DNA of 52,228 nucleotides from Elusimicrobia bacterium GWA2_62_23 (GTDB lineage: Bacteria > Elusimicrobiota > Elusimicrobia > Elusimicrobiales > UBA9959), in contig MGTV01000015.1 of NCBI GenBank assembly GCA_001799635.1, positions 1 to 52,228 of the forward strand. Reading direction: 5' to 3'. How positions within the stretch are numbered: the stretch's first letter is position 1; the number at the start of each line of letters is the position of its first letter. Of the stretch, positions 34,174 through 43,530 are shown piece by piece. The translations under genes were made by a program, and so were the position numbers. Under the pieces are notes generated by a model. That model was not told the DNA's origin. It ran no database searches and saw nothing but the letters and a program-made list of their open reading frames with translations.

Positions 34174-35616
34174 ATGACAGGCTATATCTTTTCCGCGGTA
34201 TTGCTGCTGGCCCCGCCGCTGCAGGCGGTCTTCGACCTGCCTCTGCAGCTGGCGTTCCAGCAGGCCGTCCTGCTGGGCTGCCTGGCCTGGCTGGTCCTGC
34301 GCGTCCGCGCGGGCGGGTTGCCGGGCGGGCTGGGCGACAGGCGGTTCTACCCGCTCTGGGCCGCCGCCGGGCTTACGCTCCTCGCGCTGCTGGCCAGCCC
34401 GTTCCGCGGCTACGTTTTTCAGGAATGGGGCAACTACGCCGCCGGGCTGCTGATCTTCGTCTTCTCTTCTTTTCTCGACGAGCGGGAACGGGGGCTGGTC
34501 CTCCGTTCGGTACTGCTTTGCGCCTGGCTCATTTTCGGCGTTTCCCTGGTCCAGGCGTTCGCCTTCAAGAATTTCGCTTCGCATCCGCCGCTTACCAACC
34601 TTAACGCGCTCGCGCTTTTCGCAGTCATGCTGGTGCCGCTGGCCCTGGAAGGGCGCCGCTGGGCGCTGGCCGGGGCCATGATAGTGCTCATAGTCTGGAC
34701 GCAGTCCCTCGGGGCCGCGCTGGCGGGCCTTGCCGCCGCGGGCGCCTACGCGGCGTCCAGGATGAAGAGCGGGGAACTGCGCGGCAGCGGGTGGCTGCTG
34801 GCGGTGCTGGCCGCCGTGGCCGGATTGTCCCTGTGGCTGCTGCAGTCCGACTCCGTGGCCGGCCGGCTGGCCTGGTGGCGCAGCGCGTGGGAAATGTTCC
34901 TGGCCAGGCCCCTGACCGGGTTCGGCGCCGCCGCTTTCTCCTGGGCGCAGACCGGCTTCCAGGCCGGCGGGTCAGCCGTGGAGCATTCCATCTACGCGCA
35001 TAATTATTATCTGGAATTCCTGGCCGAGAACGGCCTGTTCGCCGCAGCCGCGTGGTTCCTGCTGCTCTTCACGGCGGCCCGCCGCGTGACGGGGCTGGCC
35101 AGATTCTCCGTGATAGCCGCCCTTGCCCATTCGCTGGTGGATTTCGGCCTTTCCGTTCCCGCTAATTTCTGGCTGTTCTGCTTCCTGCTGGCTTCCCCGG
35201 CCGCTCCCGCCCCCGCCGTGGAGGTGAAGCGGCCGGCGTTCCGGTCGGCCCTGCTGTTCGCCTGCCTGCTGGAAGCCGCCCTGCTCTGCCTCTGCTGGCG
35301 CGGCGTCGCTTTCGATCGCGCCAAGCGGCAGGCCCTCGCCGCTTTCGCCGCCGGAGATCCAGTCAAAGCGGAACTGGCGCTGCGCCCGGAGCTGGGTAAA
35401 AAACTTTTCAGGCTACCGGCCCTGGAATTCCTCGGCCGCCTCAACCTTACGGCCCGCGACGGCGGCGTCAGGGCCGCCGTTTATTTCGAAACCGCCCTGC
35501 TGGAGAACCGCTACAGCGCCTTCTCCTGGCGGGCGCTGGCCAGGATCTACTCCGTCTCGGGCCGTCCCGAACTGGCGGCAGGCCTGGAGCGCCGCCGGCA
35601 GGAGGTCTTTAAATGA
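34174..35616 (+). CDS. O-antigen ligase/polymerase (Wzy/WaaL)-like membrane protein
   Basis: The 480-residue protein has about ten membrane helices. The periplasmic loop RPLTGFGAAAFSW ... VEHSIYAHNYYLEFLAENG carries the conserved His of the Wzy_C/WaaL family. The C-terminal soluble part (about 380-480) has TPR-like helices. Such proteins polymerise or transfer glycans to lipid A or, in pilin systems, to the pilus (PilO/TfpO type). No ribosome-binding site is seen: the ATG lies 5 bases after a terminator T-run, so a different start or leaderless translation is likely. It overlaps the next gene as ATGA. Confidence 0.82.
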   Translation: MTGYIFSAVLLLAPPLQAVFDLPLQLAFQQAVLLGCLAWLVLRVRAGGLPGGLGDRRFYPLWAAAGLTLLALLASPFRGYVFQEWGNYAAGLLIFVFSSFLDERERGLVLRSVLLCAWLIFGVSLVQAFAFKNFASHPPLTNLNALALFAVMLVPLALEGRRWALAGAMIVLIVWTQSLGAALAGLAAAGAYAASRMKSGELRGSGWLLAVLAAVAGLSLWLLQSDSVAGRLAWWRSAWEMFLARPLTGFGAAAFSWAQTGFQAGGSAVEHSIYAHNYYLEFLAENGLFAAAAWFLLLFTAARRVTGLARFSVIAALAHSLVDFGLSVPANFWLFCFLLASPAAPAPAVEVKRPAFRSALLFACLLEAALLCLCWRGVAFDRAKRQALAAFAAGDPVKAELALRPELGKKLFRLPALEFLGRLNLTARDGGVRAAVYFETALLENRYSAFSWRALARIYSVSGRPELAAGLERRRQEVFK

Positions 35617-37223
35617 AGGCCGCGCTACGCCCCGGCTGGGCGCAGGTCCTGGCCCTTCTCCTGGCCGCCGCGGCCGGCGGCCTGCGTTCGGAATTGTCCT
35701 GGCTGGCCTTCGCCGTGCTGGTCTCGGCCTGGTTCATACGCTCCGGGCCCGGCCTGGCAGTGGCCGGGCGTGAGGCCGCCGCGCTCTTCTTCTGCTGGCT
35801 GGCGGCCGCCTCGGTCTTCTCCCCGGACCCGGCCCTGTCCCTGCCGGCGCTGGTAAAATACGCCCTGGCCGGACTTATATTTTTCTCCGCCGCCGCCTCG
35901 CCCGACGGGCGCCAGGCGTGGCTGAAGTGCGTTTACGCCCTCGGAGCCGCCGCGGCCGTCACGCTGCTGGCGCAGCGGCTCTCCGGCGGCTGGGTCATAG
36001 GCCTTATCGGCCAGAACCCCAACTACTCGGCCGCCTTCTGCGCGGCCGGCTTTCCCGCCGCCCTGCTGGGCGCCGTTCCCGACGGTGGAAAAAAGGAGAA
36101 GGTTTTAAAAGCGCTGCTGGCCCTCCTGCTCGGAGCCGGCGTGATAGCGTCCGGCTCGCGCGGCGCGCTGCTGGCCGCCGTGGTAGCCGCCGCGGCCGGG
36201 CTGGCCGCTTCCCGGCGGTGGACCGCGCTGCTCGCTTTCGCCGCCGCGGCGCTGGGCGCCGCCGCCCTGTTGCCCGGCGAGACCTGGGCCGGGTTGCTCA
36301 AGTTCTCCGACCCGCGCGCCTTCGCCAGGCCGCGCCTGTGGGGCGCCGCCCTGGAGGCCGCCGCCGCCAGCCCCCTGCTGGGCTGGGGCCCCGGGCTTTT
36401 CAGCCGGGCTTTCGAAATTTTCAAGTTCCCGTTCTTCGACGGGATCTCCTATTACGGCCATGGCACCCTGCACGCCCACAGCGAAGCGCTTAACCTCGCG
36501 GCCGAGGCCGGTTTCCCTGCCGCGCTGTTCTTCCTGGCGGCGGCCGCCGGAGGCTTGCTGCGCCGCGGCGGCAGCCTGCCGCTGAAGCTCTGCGCTTTCG
36601 CCGTCCTGGCGCAGGGTTCGGTGGACATGATCTTCTACTCGGGCGCGGTGGCGCTGCTGTTCTGGGGGTCGCTAGGCTTTGCCGGGGCCGGGGACGGCCA
36701 GGCGCTTTACCCCGGCCGCGGCTGGCGCCTGGCCGCCGGGCTGCTGCTGCCGGCCGGCCTCCTCCTGCCGGCCCTTTCCGCCCTGGCCCCCGCGGGCGCC
36801 GCTTTCGCCGCGCAGGCCGAGGCCGCCGCGGTAAAGAATCCGGCCCTGGCCCTGGCCCTGGTCCGCCGCCAGGGGCTGGACTATCCCAAAGATCCTTTCC
36901 TTAAAGAGGCCGAAGGCCGCTTGCTGGCTTCGCTGAACGATCCGGCGGGGGCCGAGGCGGCTTTCTCAGCGGCGCTGGCCCTGGAACCCAGGTTCGCTGC
37001 CGCGCGGCTGGGCCTCGCGGGGGCTTACGCGGCTAAAGGCCGCGCTGCCGAAGCCTGCAGGCTGCTGGCCAAGCCGGAGCTGGACCCTATTGCGCAGTTG
37101 CGCACTCCTTACCAGCGCGGCCTGGCGCTTTACGGCGATAAAGCGGCCCTGGAGTTAAAAAAGAAAATATGCGGGAAAAAGAAGACTGGCGGCGCTACTG
37201 CGCCTGGCCGGAAAACGCGCTGA
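35613..37223 (+). CDS. O-antigen ligase-like membrane protein with TPR tail
   Basis: The 536-residue protein is a paralogue of the preceding one. It has multiple Ala/Leu-rich membrane helices, a loop SPLLGWGPGLFSRAF and the His-bearing segment GHGTLHAHSEALNLAAEAGF. A C-terminal TPR-like part (AEAAFSAALALEPRFAAARL) would lie in the periplasm. Tandem Wzy/WaaL genes often act on different acceptors. Its 3' end overlaps the PLD gene by 55 bases in another frame. Confidence 0.82.
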   Translation: MKAALRPGWAQVLALLLAAAAGGLRSELSWLAFAVLVSAWFIRSGPGLAVAGREAAALFFCWLAAASVFSPDPALSLPALVKYALAGLIFFSAAASPDGRQAWLKCVYALGAAAAVTLLAQRLSGGWVIGLIGQNPNYSAAFCAAGFPAALLGAVPDGGKKEKVLKALLALLLGAGVIASGSRGALLAAVVAAAAGLAASRRWTALLAFAAAALGAAALLPGETWAGLLKFSDPRAFARPRLWGAALEAAAASPLLGWGPGLFSRAFEIFKFPFFDGISYYGHGTLHAHSEALNLAAEAGFPAALFFLAAAAGGLLRRGGSLPLKLCAFAVLAQGSVDMIFYSGAVALLFWGSLGFAGAGDGQALYPGRGWRLAAGLLLPAGLLLPALSALAPAGAAFAAQAEAAAVKNPALALALVRRQGLDYPKDPFLKEAEGRLLASLNDPAGAEAAFSAALALEPRFAAARLGLAGAYAAKGRAAEACRLLAKPELDPIAQLRTPYQRGLALYGDKAALELKKKICGKKKTGGATAPGRKTR

Positions 37224-38323
37224 GCGGCAACGAGGCCGCGCTGCTCCGTGACGGGGAAGAAGCTTTCCCCGCCATGCTGTCCGCTATCGGCGGGGCCAGA
37301 GACTTCATCCTGCTGGAATTTTACGCTTTCTCGGACGACTCCATAGGCCGGGCCTTCGCCGATCTGCTTAAGGAGAAGGCACGGGAAGGGGTGGGGGTTT
37401 ACCTGATCTACGACTCGGTAGGCTCCATCCTCACCGACCGGGACTTTTTTCTGGAGCTGGCCGCGGCCGGCGTAAAAGTGGCCGAGTTCCGCCCTGTCAT
37501 TTTCTGGAAACCCTACTGGAACTGGATAAAGCGCGACCACCGCAAAACGCTCTGCGTGGACGGGAACCTGGCCTTCGTGGGCGGCTTCAACATAACCGAG
37601 TACGACGCGCCGCGCTCCCTGGGCGGGCGCGGCTGGAAGGACATGCAGGCCCAGGTCCGCGGGCCAGCCGTGACAGCGCTGGAAAAACTTTTCTGGGAGG
37701 CCTGGGAGGCTTCCACGCCGGTGGCGGGCCCCAGGCTGCCACCTCTGCCCGCCCCGGAGCGGGCCCAGGCAGGGGACAAACCGGTTTCCGTGCTGTCTGC
37801 CGGCGGCATACGCCACGTGCGCTCCATCCGCCGCAGCTACCGCCACGCCATAGACAGGGCGCTGCAGTACATTTACATCACCAACGCCTACTTCCTGCCC
37901 GACCGGCTCGTTTACCGGCGTCTGATCAAGGCCGCGCGGCGGGGCGTGGACGTGCGCGTGATCGGCCCCATGGATACCGACCACCCGTACGTGCGCTGGG
38001 CGTCCTGGGCCATGTACGCCCACATGATAAAGAACGGCGTGAAGATCTACGAGTGGCAGGGGCCCATCCTGCACTCCAAGGCGGCCGTCATAGACGGAGT
38101 CTGGTCCTCGGTGGGCAGTCACAACCTGGACCACCGTAGCCTCCACTATAACCTGGAGGTGAACCTCAACGTGTACGATCCCGCCTTCGGCGCGGCGCTG
38201 ACGCGGGCCTTCAGGGACGACCTCAAGAACTCTCGCCTGGTGACCATGGCCGAAGTTAAGGGCAGGCCGTGGACGTCCAAGCTCGGCTCCAAGGTGCTGT
38301 ACCTGTTCCGCTCATGGCTATGA
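37169..38323 (+). CDS. Phospholipase D-family protein, cardiolipin synthase-like
   Basis: The 384-residue protein has two HKD motifs: HRKTLCVDGNLAFVGGFN and HSKAAVIDGVWSSVGSHN. Both have the HxKx4D core plus downstream Gly-Ser/Gly-Gly, as in bacterial cardiolipin synthases (ClsA/B). It lacks N-terminal membrane helices, so it resembles ClsB-type soluble enzymes. It could condense two phosphatidylglycerols or transfer a phosphatidyl group. Start at 37169 implies a 55-base overlap with the upstream gene. Confidence 0.85.
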   Translation: MREKEDWRRYCAWPENALSGNEAALLRDGEEAFPAMLSAIGGARDFILLEFYAFSDDSIGRAFADLLKEKAREGVGVYLIYDSVGSILTDRDFFLELAAAGVKVAEFRPVIFWKPYWNWIKRDHRKTLCVDGNLAFVGGFNITEYDAPRSLGGRGWKDMQAQVRGPAVTALEKLFWEAWEASTPVAGPRLPPLPAPERAQAGDKPVSVLSAGGIRHVRSIRRSYRHAIDRALQYIYITNAYFLPDRLVYRRLIKAARRGVDVRVIGPMDTDHPYVRWASWAMYAHMIKNGVKIYEWQGPILHSKAAVIDGVWSSVGSHNLDHRSLHYNLEVNLNVYDPAFGAALTRAFRDDLKNSRLVTMAEVKGRPWTSKLGSKVLYLFRSWL

Positions 38324-39711
38324 CCCGCCTCCTCCTGCCGCTCCTGCTCTTCGCTGCCGCCGGGCCCGCCATGGCCCAGGAGATAGCGCCGCAGCGCGTC
38401 CAGGCCGAGGAGCTGGCCCAGGTGCGTGACCGGCTGATGACCAGCCTCTTCTTCCGCGGCGAACTGGCGGACCTGATGCTGGCCGCCGGCGAGGCCGGGA
38501 AGTTCGTGGACCTGGATGAAGTGGAGACTAATTCCGAGGCGCGCGGCCTGCTGCTGGGCTGGATAAAGAGGCACCCGTCCGAGGCAGCAGAAGTCTACCT
38601 CCACCTGCGCGGCGGCGGCCGCTCGGCGGACAAGGTGGAGATCTACAGGACCTCTTACGAACTCAACGCCAACTTTCTCGCGCTCATCAAGAACCTGAAC
38701 GCGGCGGCCGGCGATAAGGGCGTGCCGGCGGAAGCGCTCGAGTTGGCCGCGCGGCGGCTTTACGAGGGACCGCAGGCCCAGGCCGAAGCCCCCGCCGTAA
38801 CCGCCGGGGCCGGCGGCGGGTCCTTCTTTCCAGGGGAGTACGCGGACCACCGGCTGAACAAGGCCGGGCTCAGCAAGGAACTCGCCGCGGACGGCGCCTG
38901 GCTGGACGCCCTGCGCGGCCCCTCTGGCAGGGGGCCCGCCGGTCTGGAAAAATATTTCGGGCAGGCCCTGGCAGAATACGCGGCGTTCGTGACAGCCGCG
39001 GCGGCGGTCAAAGGGCGCGGCGCCATTACCGCCGAGGAATCGCGGGCGCTGGAAGCGCGGCGCGCCTTCCTGCGCGGCCGGCTGGCGGCCCTGGGCATGC
39101 GCGCCCGGGCGTCGGAACTGAGGGCGCTGCTTTCCGCGCTGGAGAAAGCCCGCGGGGAGCCGGGTGCCGAAAAGATCCTCGCCGCCCTGCGGGCCGCGGT
39201 CTCGGCGCTGGAGGCGCGCGCGGAGGGTATAGAGGCCGGCGGCGCGGCTATCGGGGAACTGGCGGGCCTGGCCCGCGCGGCCGAAAAAGAATTCTCCGCC
39301 GCCTATCTCCGGGCTTCGGTCTATAACGGGCTGCTGTCGCTCAGGCGCAGGGCCGCCGCCCCGCGCTTCTCCTGCTTTTACGATTATGTTTTCTTCAGGT
39401 ACCTGGATAAATTCTTCCCGGCGTCGCCCTACCCGAGGGCGCGCGCGGTCCTTTTAAAAGCGCCGGCCGGGCTGGAGGCCGCCCTGGCGGCAGCCGGGGC
39501 CGGCGACCTGAACGCGGCGCTCGCGGCCGCCGAGGGGGACGCGCCCGCCATAGCGGCGGCGGCCGTTACGGCCGAGCGGGCAGCCAGGCTCAATCGCAGC
39601 CTGCAGTTCTTCCAATGGGGCCTGCTGGCGCGGCCCGTGGAATACAGGTTCGCCACGGGCGGCGGCCGCCCGGTCTTCACCTTCGCTGATATTTTGATCT
39701 CGGGAAAATAA
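38320..39711 (+). CDS. Ala-rich secreted helical protein
   Basis: The best start is ATG 38320, which forms an ATGA overlap with the PLD stop; ATG 38314 is also possible. The 463-residue protein has a signal peptide (TRLLLPLLLFAAAGPAMA). It is nearly all helix, rich in Ala, Glu and Arg, and ends in a short conserved-looking part (NRSLQFFQWGLLARPVEYRF). No family is recognised. It is probably cotranscribed with the Wzy-like and PLD genes and may serve the envelope. Confidence 0.65.
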   Translation: MTRLLLPLLLFAAAGPAMAQEIAPQRVQAEELAQVRDRLMTSLFFRGELADLMLAAGEAGKFVDLDEVETNSEARGLLLGWIKRHPSEAAEVYLHLRGGGRSADKVEIYRTSYELNANFLALIKNLNAAAGDKGVPAEALELAARRLYEGPQAQAEAPAVTAGAGGGSFFPGEYADHRLNKAGLSKELAADGAWLDALRGPSGRGPAGLEKYFGQALAEYAAFVTAAAAVKGRGAITAEESRALEARRAFLRGRLAALGMRARASELRALLSALEKARGEPGAEKILAALRAAVSALEARAEGIEAGGAAIGELAGLARAAEKEFSAAYLRASVYNGLLSLRRRAAAPRFSCFYDYVFFRYLDKFFPASPYPRARAVLLKAPAGLEAALAAAGAGDLNAALAAAEGDAPAIAAAAVTAERAARLNRSLQFFQWGLLARPVEYRFATGGGRPVFTFADILISGK

Positions 39712-39722
39712 GCGCGCCGCGG

Positions 39723-40139
39723 TTACGGCAGCTTCTTCAGAAGGTCCAGTATCTCAAGGTCGCTGGCGTAGGCCAGGATACCGTCCGCCTCTTCCAGGGA
39801 ACACCACTTCATATCCACTATCTCTTCGGGCGTCTTCGGCACGCCGTCGCCGCCCTCGCGGCGCATCAAAAACCAGAGCACGTCCTTTTCCACGGGCGTA
39901 TCCCCGCGCATGAACGAATAGTTGGCCGTGAACAGGGGCCCGGTTATAACGCAGTCCCAGCCGGTTTCCTCGGCCACTTCCCTGACGGCCGCCGCCTCGG
40001 GCGTCTCGCCGGGCTCGATGTGGCCTTTCGGGAAGGTCCAGACCTTGTCCCCTTTGAGGTTGCGCATCATGATGAGCAGCAGGCAGCCGTTCTCCAGGAT
40101 CACGCCGCCGGCCGAATGTTCTTTTTTTATGGCGGTCAT
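39723..40139 (-). CDS. Nudix hydrolase (diadenosine polyphosphatase-like)
   Basis: The 138-residue protein has a perfect Nudix box GHIEPGETPEAAAVREVAEETGW and starts AGGVILENGCLLLI. Lysines and the FPKGHIEPGE context resemble bis(5'-nucleosyl)-tetraphosphatases and diphosphoinositol-type hydrolases. It follows the helicase by 7 bases in a minus-strand operon. Confidence 0.88.
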   Translation of the reverse strand: MTAIKKEHSAGGVILENGCLLLIMMRNLKGDKVWTFPKGHIEPGETPEAAAVREVAEETGWDCVITGPLFTANYSFMRGDTPVEKDVLWFLMRREGGDGVPKTPEEIVDMKWCSLEEADGILAYASDLEILDLLKKLP

Positions 40140-40146
40140 TCGGGCC

Positions 40147-42339
40147 TCAGATGGGCTGCAGGGGCGCGTATTTCAGCATGAAGGTCTGGCGCACGCCGCT
40201 GTCGAACACCACCGTGACCTTGGCCAGCTCGCCGGACCCTATCTGGTCCACCACGCGGCCGGGCCCGTGCACGGGGTGCATGATGCGGCGGCCCTTGCCC
40301 ACGCGCGGCATAGCCGGCGGCGGCTGGTAGGAAGCGATCACCTGCACGTCTTCCTCGCCCTGGCGCGGCGCGGTCTCCTTGGCCACCTTGCTCTCGAAGA
40401 TGAAGCGCGAAGCCAGGTTGGGGTAGGTGGTGCCGTAAACGCGGCGGGTGTTGGCCCAGGTGAGGAACAGGCGCTCGCGCGCGCGGGTCATGCCCACGTA
40501 AGCCAGACGCCGCTCCTCCTCCAGGTCCTCTTCGGAGGAATTGGCCGCGTTGATGGGGAAAAGGTTCTCTTCCAGGCCGGTCAGGAACACGGCGGGGAAC
40601 TCCAGGCCTTTGGCCAGGTGCACCGTCATCAGGGTGACCGCGTGGGAGTCGGTGTTCATCTGGTCAACCTGGCTGGCCAGCATGACGTCTTCCAGGTACT
40701 TGTGCAGCGTGGGGGCCTGCCCGTCGCGGGTGCAGCGCTCCTCGAATTCCTTTACCGCGTTGACGAGTTCCTGCAGGTTGCCCAGGCGCGCCAGGGACTC
40801 CTGCGGGTCCTTCTCGGCCTCGTCTTCCACCATTTTCCAGTAGCCGGAGTTGGTCAGCACCTTCTCCAGCATCAGCGACGGCGTGGCCGAGAACAGGTCC
40901 GACTTCACGCCTTCGAGCAGGTCTAAAAATTCCTTTATGCCGCGCCGCGCGGTGTTGGTGATGTCCGGCACCTGGTCCGCCGACACCAGCGCGTCGTAGA
41001 AGGGCATCTCCTTCTGGCGCGAATAGCTCATGACGCGTTCCACGGCGGTCTTGCCGATGCCGCGCGCCGGCACGTTGAGCACGCGCAGCAGGCCGACGGT
41101 GTCGCCGGGGTTCACCAGCAGCTTGAGGTAGGACAGCGTGTCCTTGATCTCCTTGCGCTCGTAGAAGCGCACGGAGCCGATGAGGCGGTAAGGCAGGCGC
41201 CGGGTGCGGAAAGCCTCTTCGAAGGAGCGGCTCTGCGCGTTGGTGCGGTAGAAGACCGCGATATCGTTGTAGCCCAGGCCGCCGCGGCCGGTCAGCTCCT
41301 TTACCTGCTCGGCCACGCCGCGGGCCTCGTCGGTTTCGTTCTGGTATTCCAGCACCTGCGGCGCCTCGCCGTGCTCGGCCTTGGTCCAGAGGTTCTTGGG
41401 GCGGCGGTTGCGGTTGTGCTTGATGACCTCGTTGGCCGCGTGCAGGATGCGGGCGGTGGAGCGGTAGTTCTGCTCCAGCACCACGGTGGACGCGTCGGGG
41501 AAATCCTTTTCGAACTCCATGATGTTGCGGATGTCGGCGCCGCGCCAGCCGTAAACACTTTGATCCGGGTCGCCCACCACGCAGAGGTTGCGGTGCTTGG
41601 CGCAAAGGGTCTTCACCAGCACGTACTGGGCGTGGTTGGTGTCCTGGTACTCGTCCACGAGGATATACTGGAAATTCTCCTGGAAGTACTCGCGGACCTC
41701 GTCCTTTTCCTTGAGCAGTTCCACGGTGCGCACTATCAGGTCGCCGAAATCCAGCGCGCCGGCCTCCACCAGCTTCTTCTGGTAGCGGTGGTAGATCTGG
41801 GCGGCCTTCAGGCGGGAGGGGTCGTTGACCGCCTGCGCGTTGATGAGGTAGCTCTGCGAATCCAGCAGGTCGTCCTTGGCGCGCGAGATGATGGACAGGT
41901 ACATGGAGGCCTTGTTCTTTTCCGCCTCCAGGCCGAGCTCTTCCATGGCCAGGCCGATGAGCTTTTTCTGGTCGTCGTCGTCGTAAATGACGAAATCCGG
42001 CTTAACGCCTATCAGGCGGCCGTGCTGGCGCAGGATGCGCGCGCCCAGCGCGTGGAAGGTGTGGATCCACATGCCGCCGGAATAGGGGACGAGCTTGCCC
42101 ACGCGGTGCTGCATCTCCTGCGCGGCCTTGTTGGTGAAAGTGATGGCGAGCACGCGGGTGGGGGACACGCCCGAGGCTATGAGCAGCGCGATCTTGGAGG
42201 TGAGCGTCTTGGTCTTGCCGGTACCGGCGCCGGCCAGGATGAGCAGGGGGCCGGCGAAATACTGCACGGCCTCGTCCTGCTTGGGGTTCAGGCCGAGCTT
42301 GGGCAGCAGCGTGGGGTTAAGGTTAAGTTCGAGGCTCAC
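40147..42339 (-). CDS. pcrA: PcrA/UvrD-type superfamily 1 DNA helicase
   Basis: The 730-residue 3'-5' helicase has motif I GAGTGKTKTLTSK, II ILVDEYQDTNHAQY, III VVGDPDQSVYGWRGAD, IV EQNYRST, V TVHLAKGLEFPAVFLTGLEE and VI AYVGMTRARERLFL. The C-terminal part (about 660-730, HPVHGPGRVVDQIGSGE) is the Tudor-like PcrA tail that binds RNA polymerase, which favours PcrA over Rep. It starts with GTG at 42339; TAAAAT lies 6 bases upstream, so it may also have its own leaderless transcript. Confidence 0.95.
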   Translation of the reverse strand: MSLELNLNPTLLPKLGLNPKQDEAVQYFAGPLLILAGAGTGKTKTLTSKIALLIASGVSPTRVLAITFTNKAAQEMQHRVGKLVPYSGGMWIHTFHALGARILRQHGRLIGVKPDFVIYDDDDQKKLIGLAMEELGLEAEKNKASMYLSIISRAKDDLLDSQSYLINAQAVNDPSRLKAAQIYHRYQKKLVEAGALDFGDLIVRTVELLKEKDEVREYFQENFQYILVDEYQDTNHAQYVLVKTLCAKHRNLCVVGDPDQSVYGWRGADIRNIMEFEKDFPDASTVVLEQNYRSTARILHAANEVIKHNRNRRPKNLWTKAEHGEAPQVLEYQNETDEARGVAEQVKELTGRGGLGYNDIAVFYRTNAQSRSFEEAFRTRRLPYRLIGSVRFYERKEIKDTLSYLKLLVNPGDTVGLLRVLNVPARGIGKTAVERVMSYSRQKEMPFYDALVSADQVPDITNTARRGIKEFLDLLEGVKSDLFSATPSLMLEKVLTNSGYWKMVEDEAEKDPQESLARLGNLQELVNAVKEFEERCTRDGQAPTLHKYLEDVMLASQVDQMNTDSHAVTLMTVHLAKGLEFPAVFLTGLEENLFPINAANSSEEDLEEERRLAYVGMTRARERLFLTWANTRRVYGTTYPNLASRFIFESKVAKETAPRQGEEDVQVIASYQPPPAMPRVGKGRRIMHPVHGPGRVVDQIGSGELAKVTVVFDSGVRQTFMLKYAPLQPI

Positions 42340-42386
42340 AATATGATTTTATAAATTTACGGAGGCCGCGGGGGTTTTGGCCGCCG

Positions 42387-43517
42387 TCAGCGCAGGAGCC
42401 GCCGCAGGAGATCCTGGGCAAAAACGTTCAGGTCGAAGCGCGCCAGCGCCGAGCGGCGGGCCGCCTTGCCGGCCCCGGGGCCGGCGGCCAGGGCGCGCTT
42501 TACCGCGGCGGCCAAATTCTTCGGCTCGGGCGAAGCGTAGAGAAAGGCGTCGTGCCCGTCCGTGAGGTAGCGGGCCACGGTGGGGTTGCTGCCTGCGACC
42601 GGCGGCTTGCCCATGGCCAGGGCCAGCAGGGCGGCGGTCAGGCCGGCGCCCGGGTTGCCTGCGTCGCGCTTCACCGGCAGGACCACGGCGGCCGCCCCGG
42701 CCAGCAGGTGTTTCATAGCGCCCAGATCAGCGGGCTCAGGGCGGACTTCCACCCTGCTCTTAAGGGCCGGCGGCACAGTGACCGGCAGGTCGGTGAAGAT
42801 CTTCAGTTTCAGGCCGGCGGGGAAAAAGGTAGCGGCCTTTACCAGCGCCGCGTAATCCCTGCCGGCCCTGCCGAAAGAAAGAACGTAACCGCCGCCGGCG
42901 CCGGCGGCCGGAGCGTAGTGCGCGCAGTCCACGGCCAGCGGGCGGGCCAGGAATTTGCCGGGCCGGCCGAAACGTCTCCAAAGGTTAAAGGAATGCTGGT
43001 CCACCACCGCGGCGGTCTCGAAGGCCCTGAAAACCTTCAGTTCCTCCGCCATGTCCATGGCGAACAGGTGGCCGCGCTGCAGCAGGTTGTCGTTGGCCAG
43101 GAAGTGTTTGGCGCCGCCGGCCCTGAAGGCCAGCCACAGCCAGGGCGGCAGGGTTTCGTCCTTGTAAGGCAGGTCCAGCAGCAGCACAGCCGAATAATCG
43201 GTGAGGCCGGCGAAGGCCTTGAGGTTGTCCATGCCGGAGTACTTCACCCTGAACCCGCCGGCGTAGGGCCGCGGCAGGCCGCGGTCGCTCTCGAAAGCGT
43301 GCACCACGTCCAGCGCCGCGCCGCGGTCGGCCGCCGCTTTCAGCAGGGCCAGTTCCAGGTGGGCGTTGGCCGCGCAGTCGCGCAGGTTGGCCACCAACAG
43401 CTTTTTTTTGAAAGCGCGGTTGCGCAGCGCCAGCACGCGCCGGAACAGCGGCGTATCCATGAAAAAAGGATAGCCGAGGGCGTTGTAGCGCTGTATCGCC
43501 GTCTTTAGTTTGTCCAC
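42387..43517 (-). CDS. GT-B family glycosyltransferase
   Basis: The 376-residue protein, starting GTG, ends with a group 1 (GT4) type half: GYVLSFGRAGRDYAALVKAA, VVLPVKRDAGNPGAGLTAAL and MGKPPVAGSNPTVARYLTDG. The latter two contain the donor-sugar-binding Glu-to-Gly region. The N-terminal half is divergent. The acceptor is unknown. It lies 13 bases after ychF. Confidence 0.8.
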   Translation of the reverse strand: MDKLKTAIQRYNALGYPFFMDTPLFRRVLALRNRAFKKKLLVANLRDCAANAHLELALLKAAADRGAALDVVHAFESDRGLPRPYAGGFRVKYSGMDNLKAFAGLTDYSAVLLLDLPYKDETLPPWLWLAFRAGGAKHFLANDNLLQRGHLFAMDMAEELKVFRAFETAAVVDQHSFNLWRRFGRPGKFLARPLAVDCAHYAPAAGAGGGYVLSFGRAGRDYAALVKAATFFPAGLKLKIFTDLPVTVPPALKSRVEVRPEPADLGAMKHLLAGAAAVVLPVKRDAGNPGAGLTAALLALAMGKPPVAGSNPTVARYLTDGHDAFLYASPEPKNLAAAVKRALAAGPGAGKAARRSALARFDLNVFAQDLLRRLLR

Positions 43518-43530
43518 GCTGCCGTCCTGG

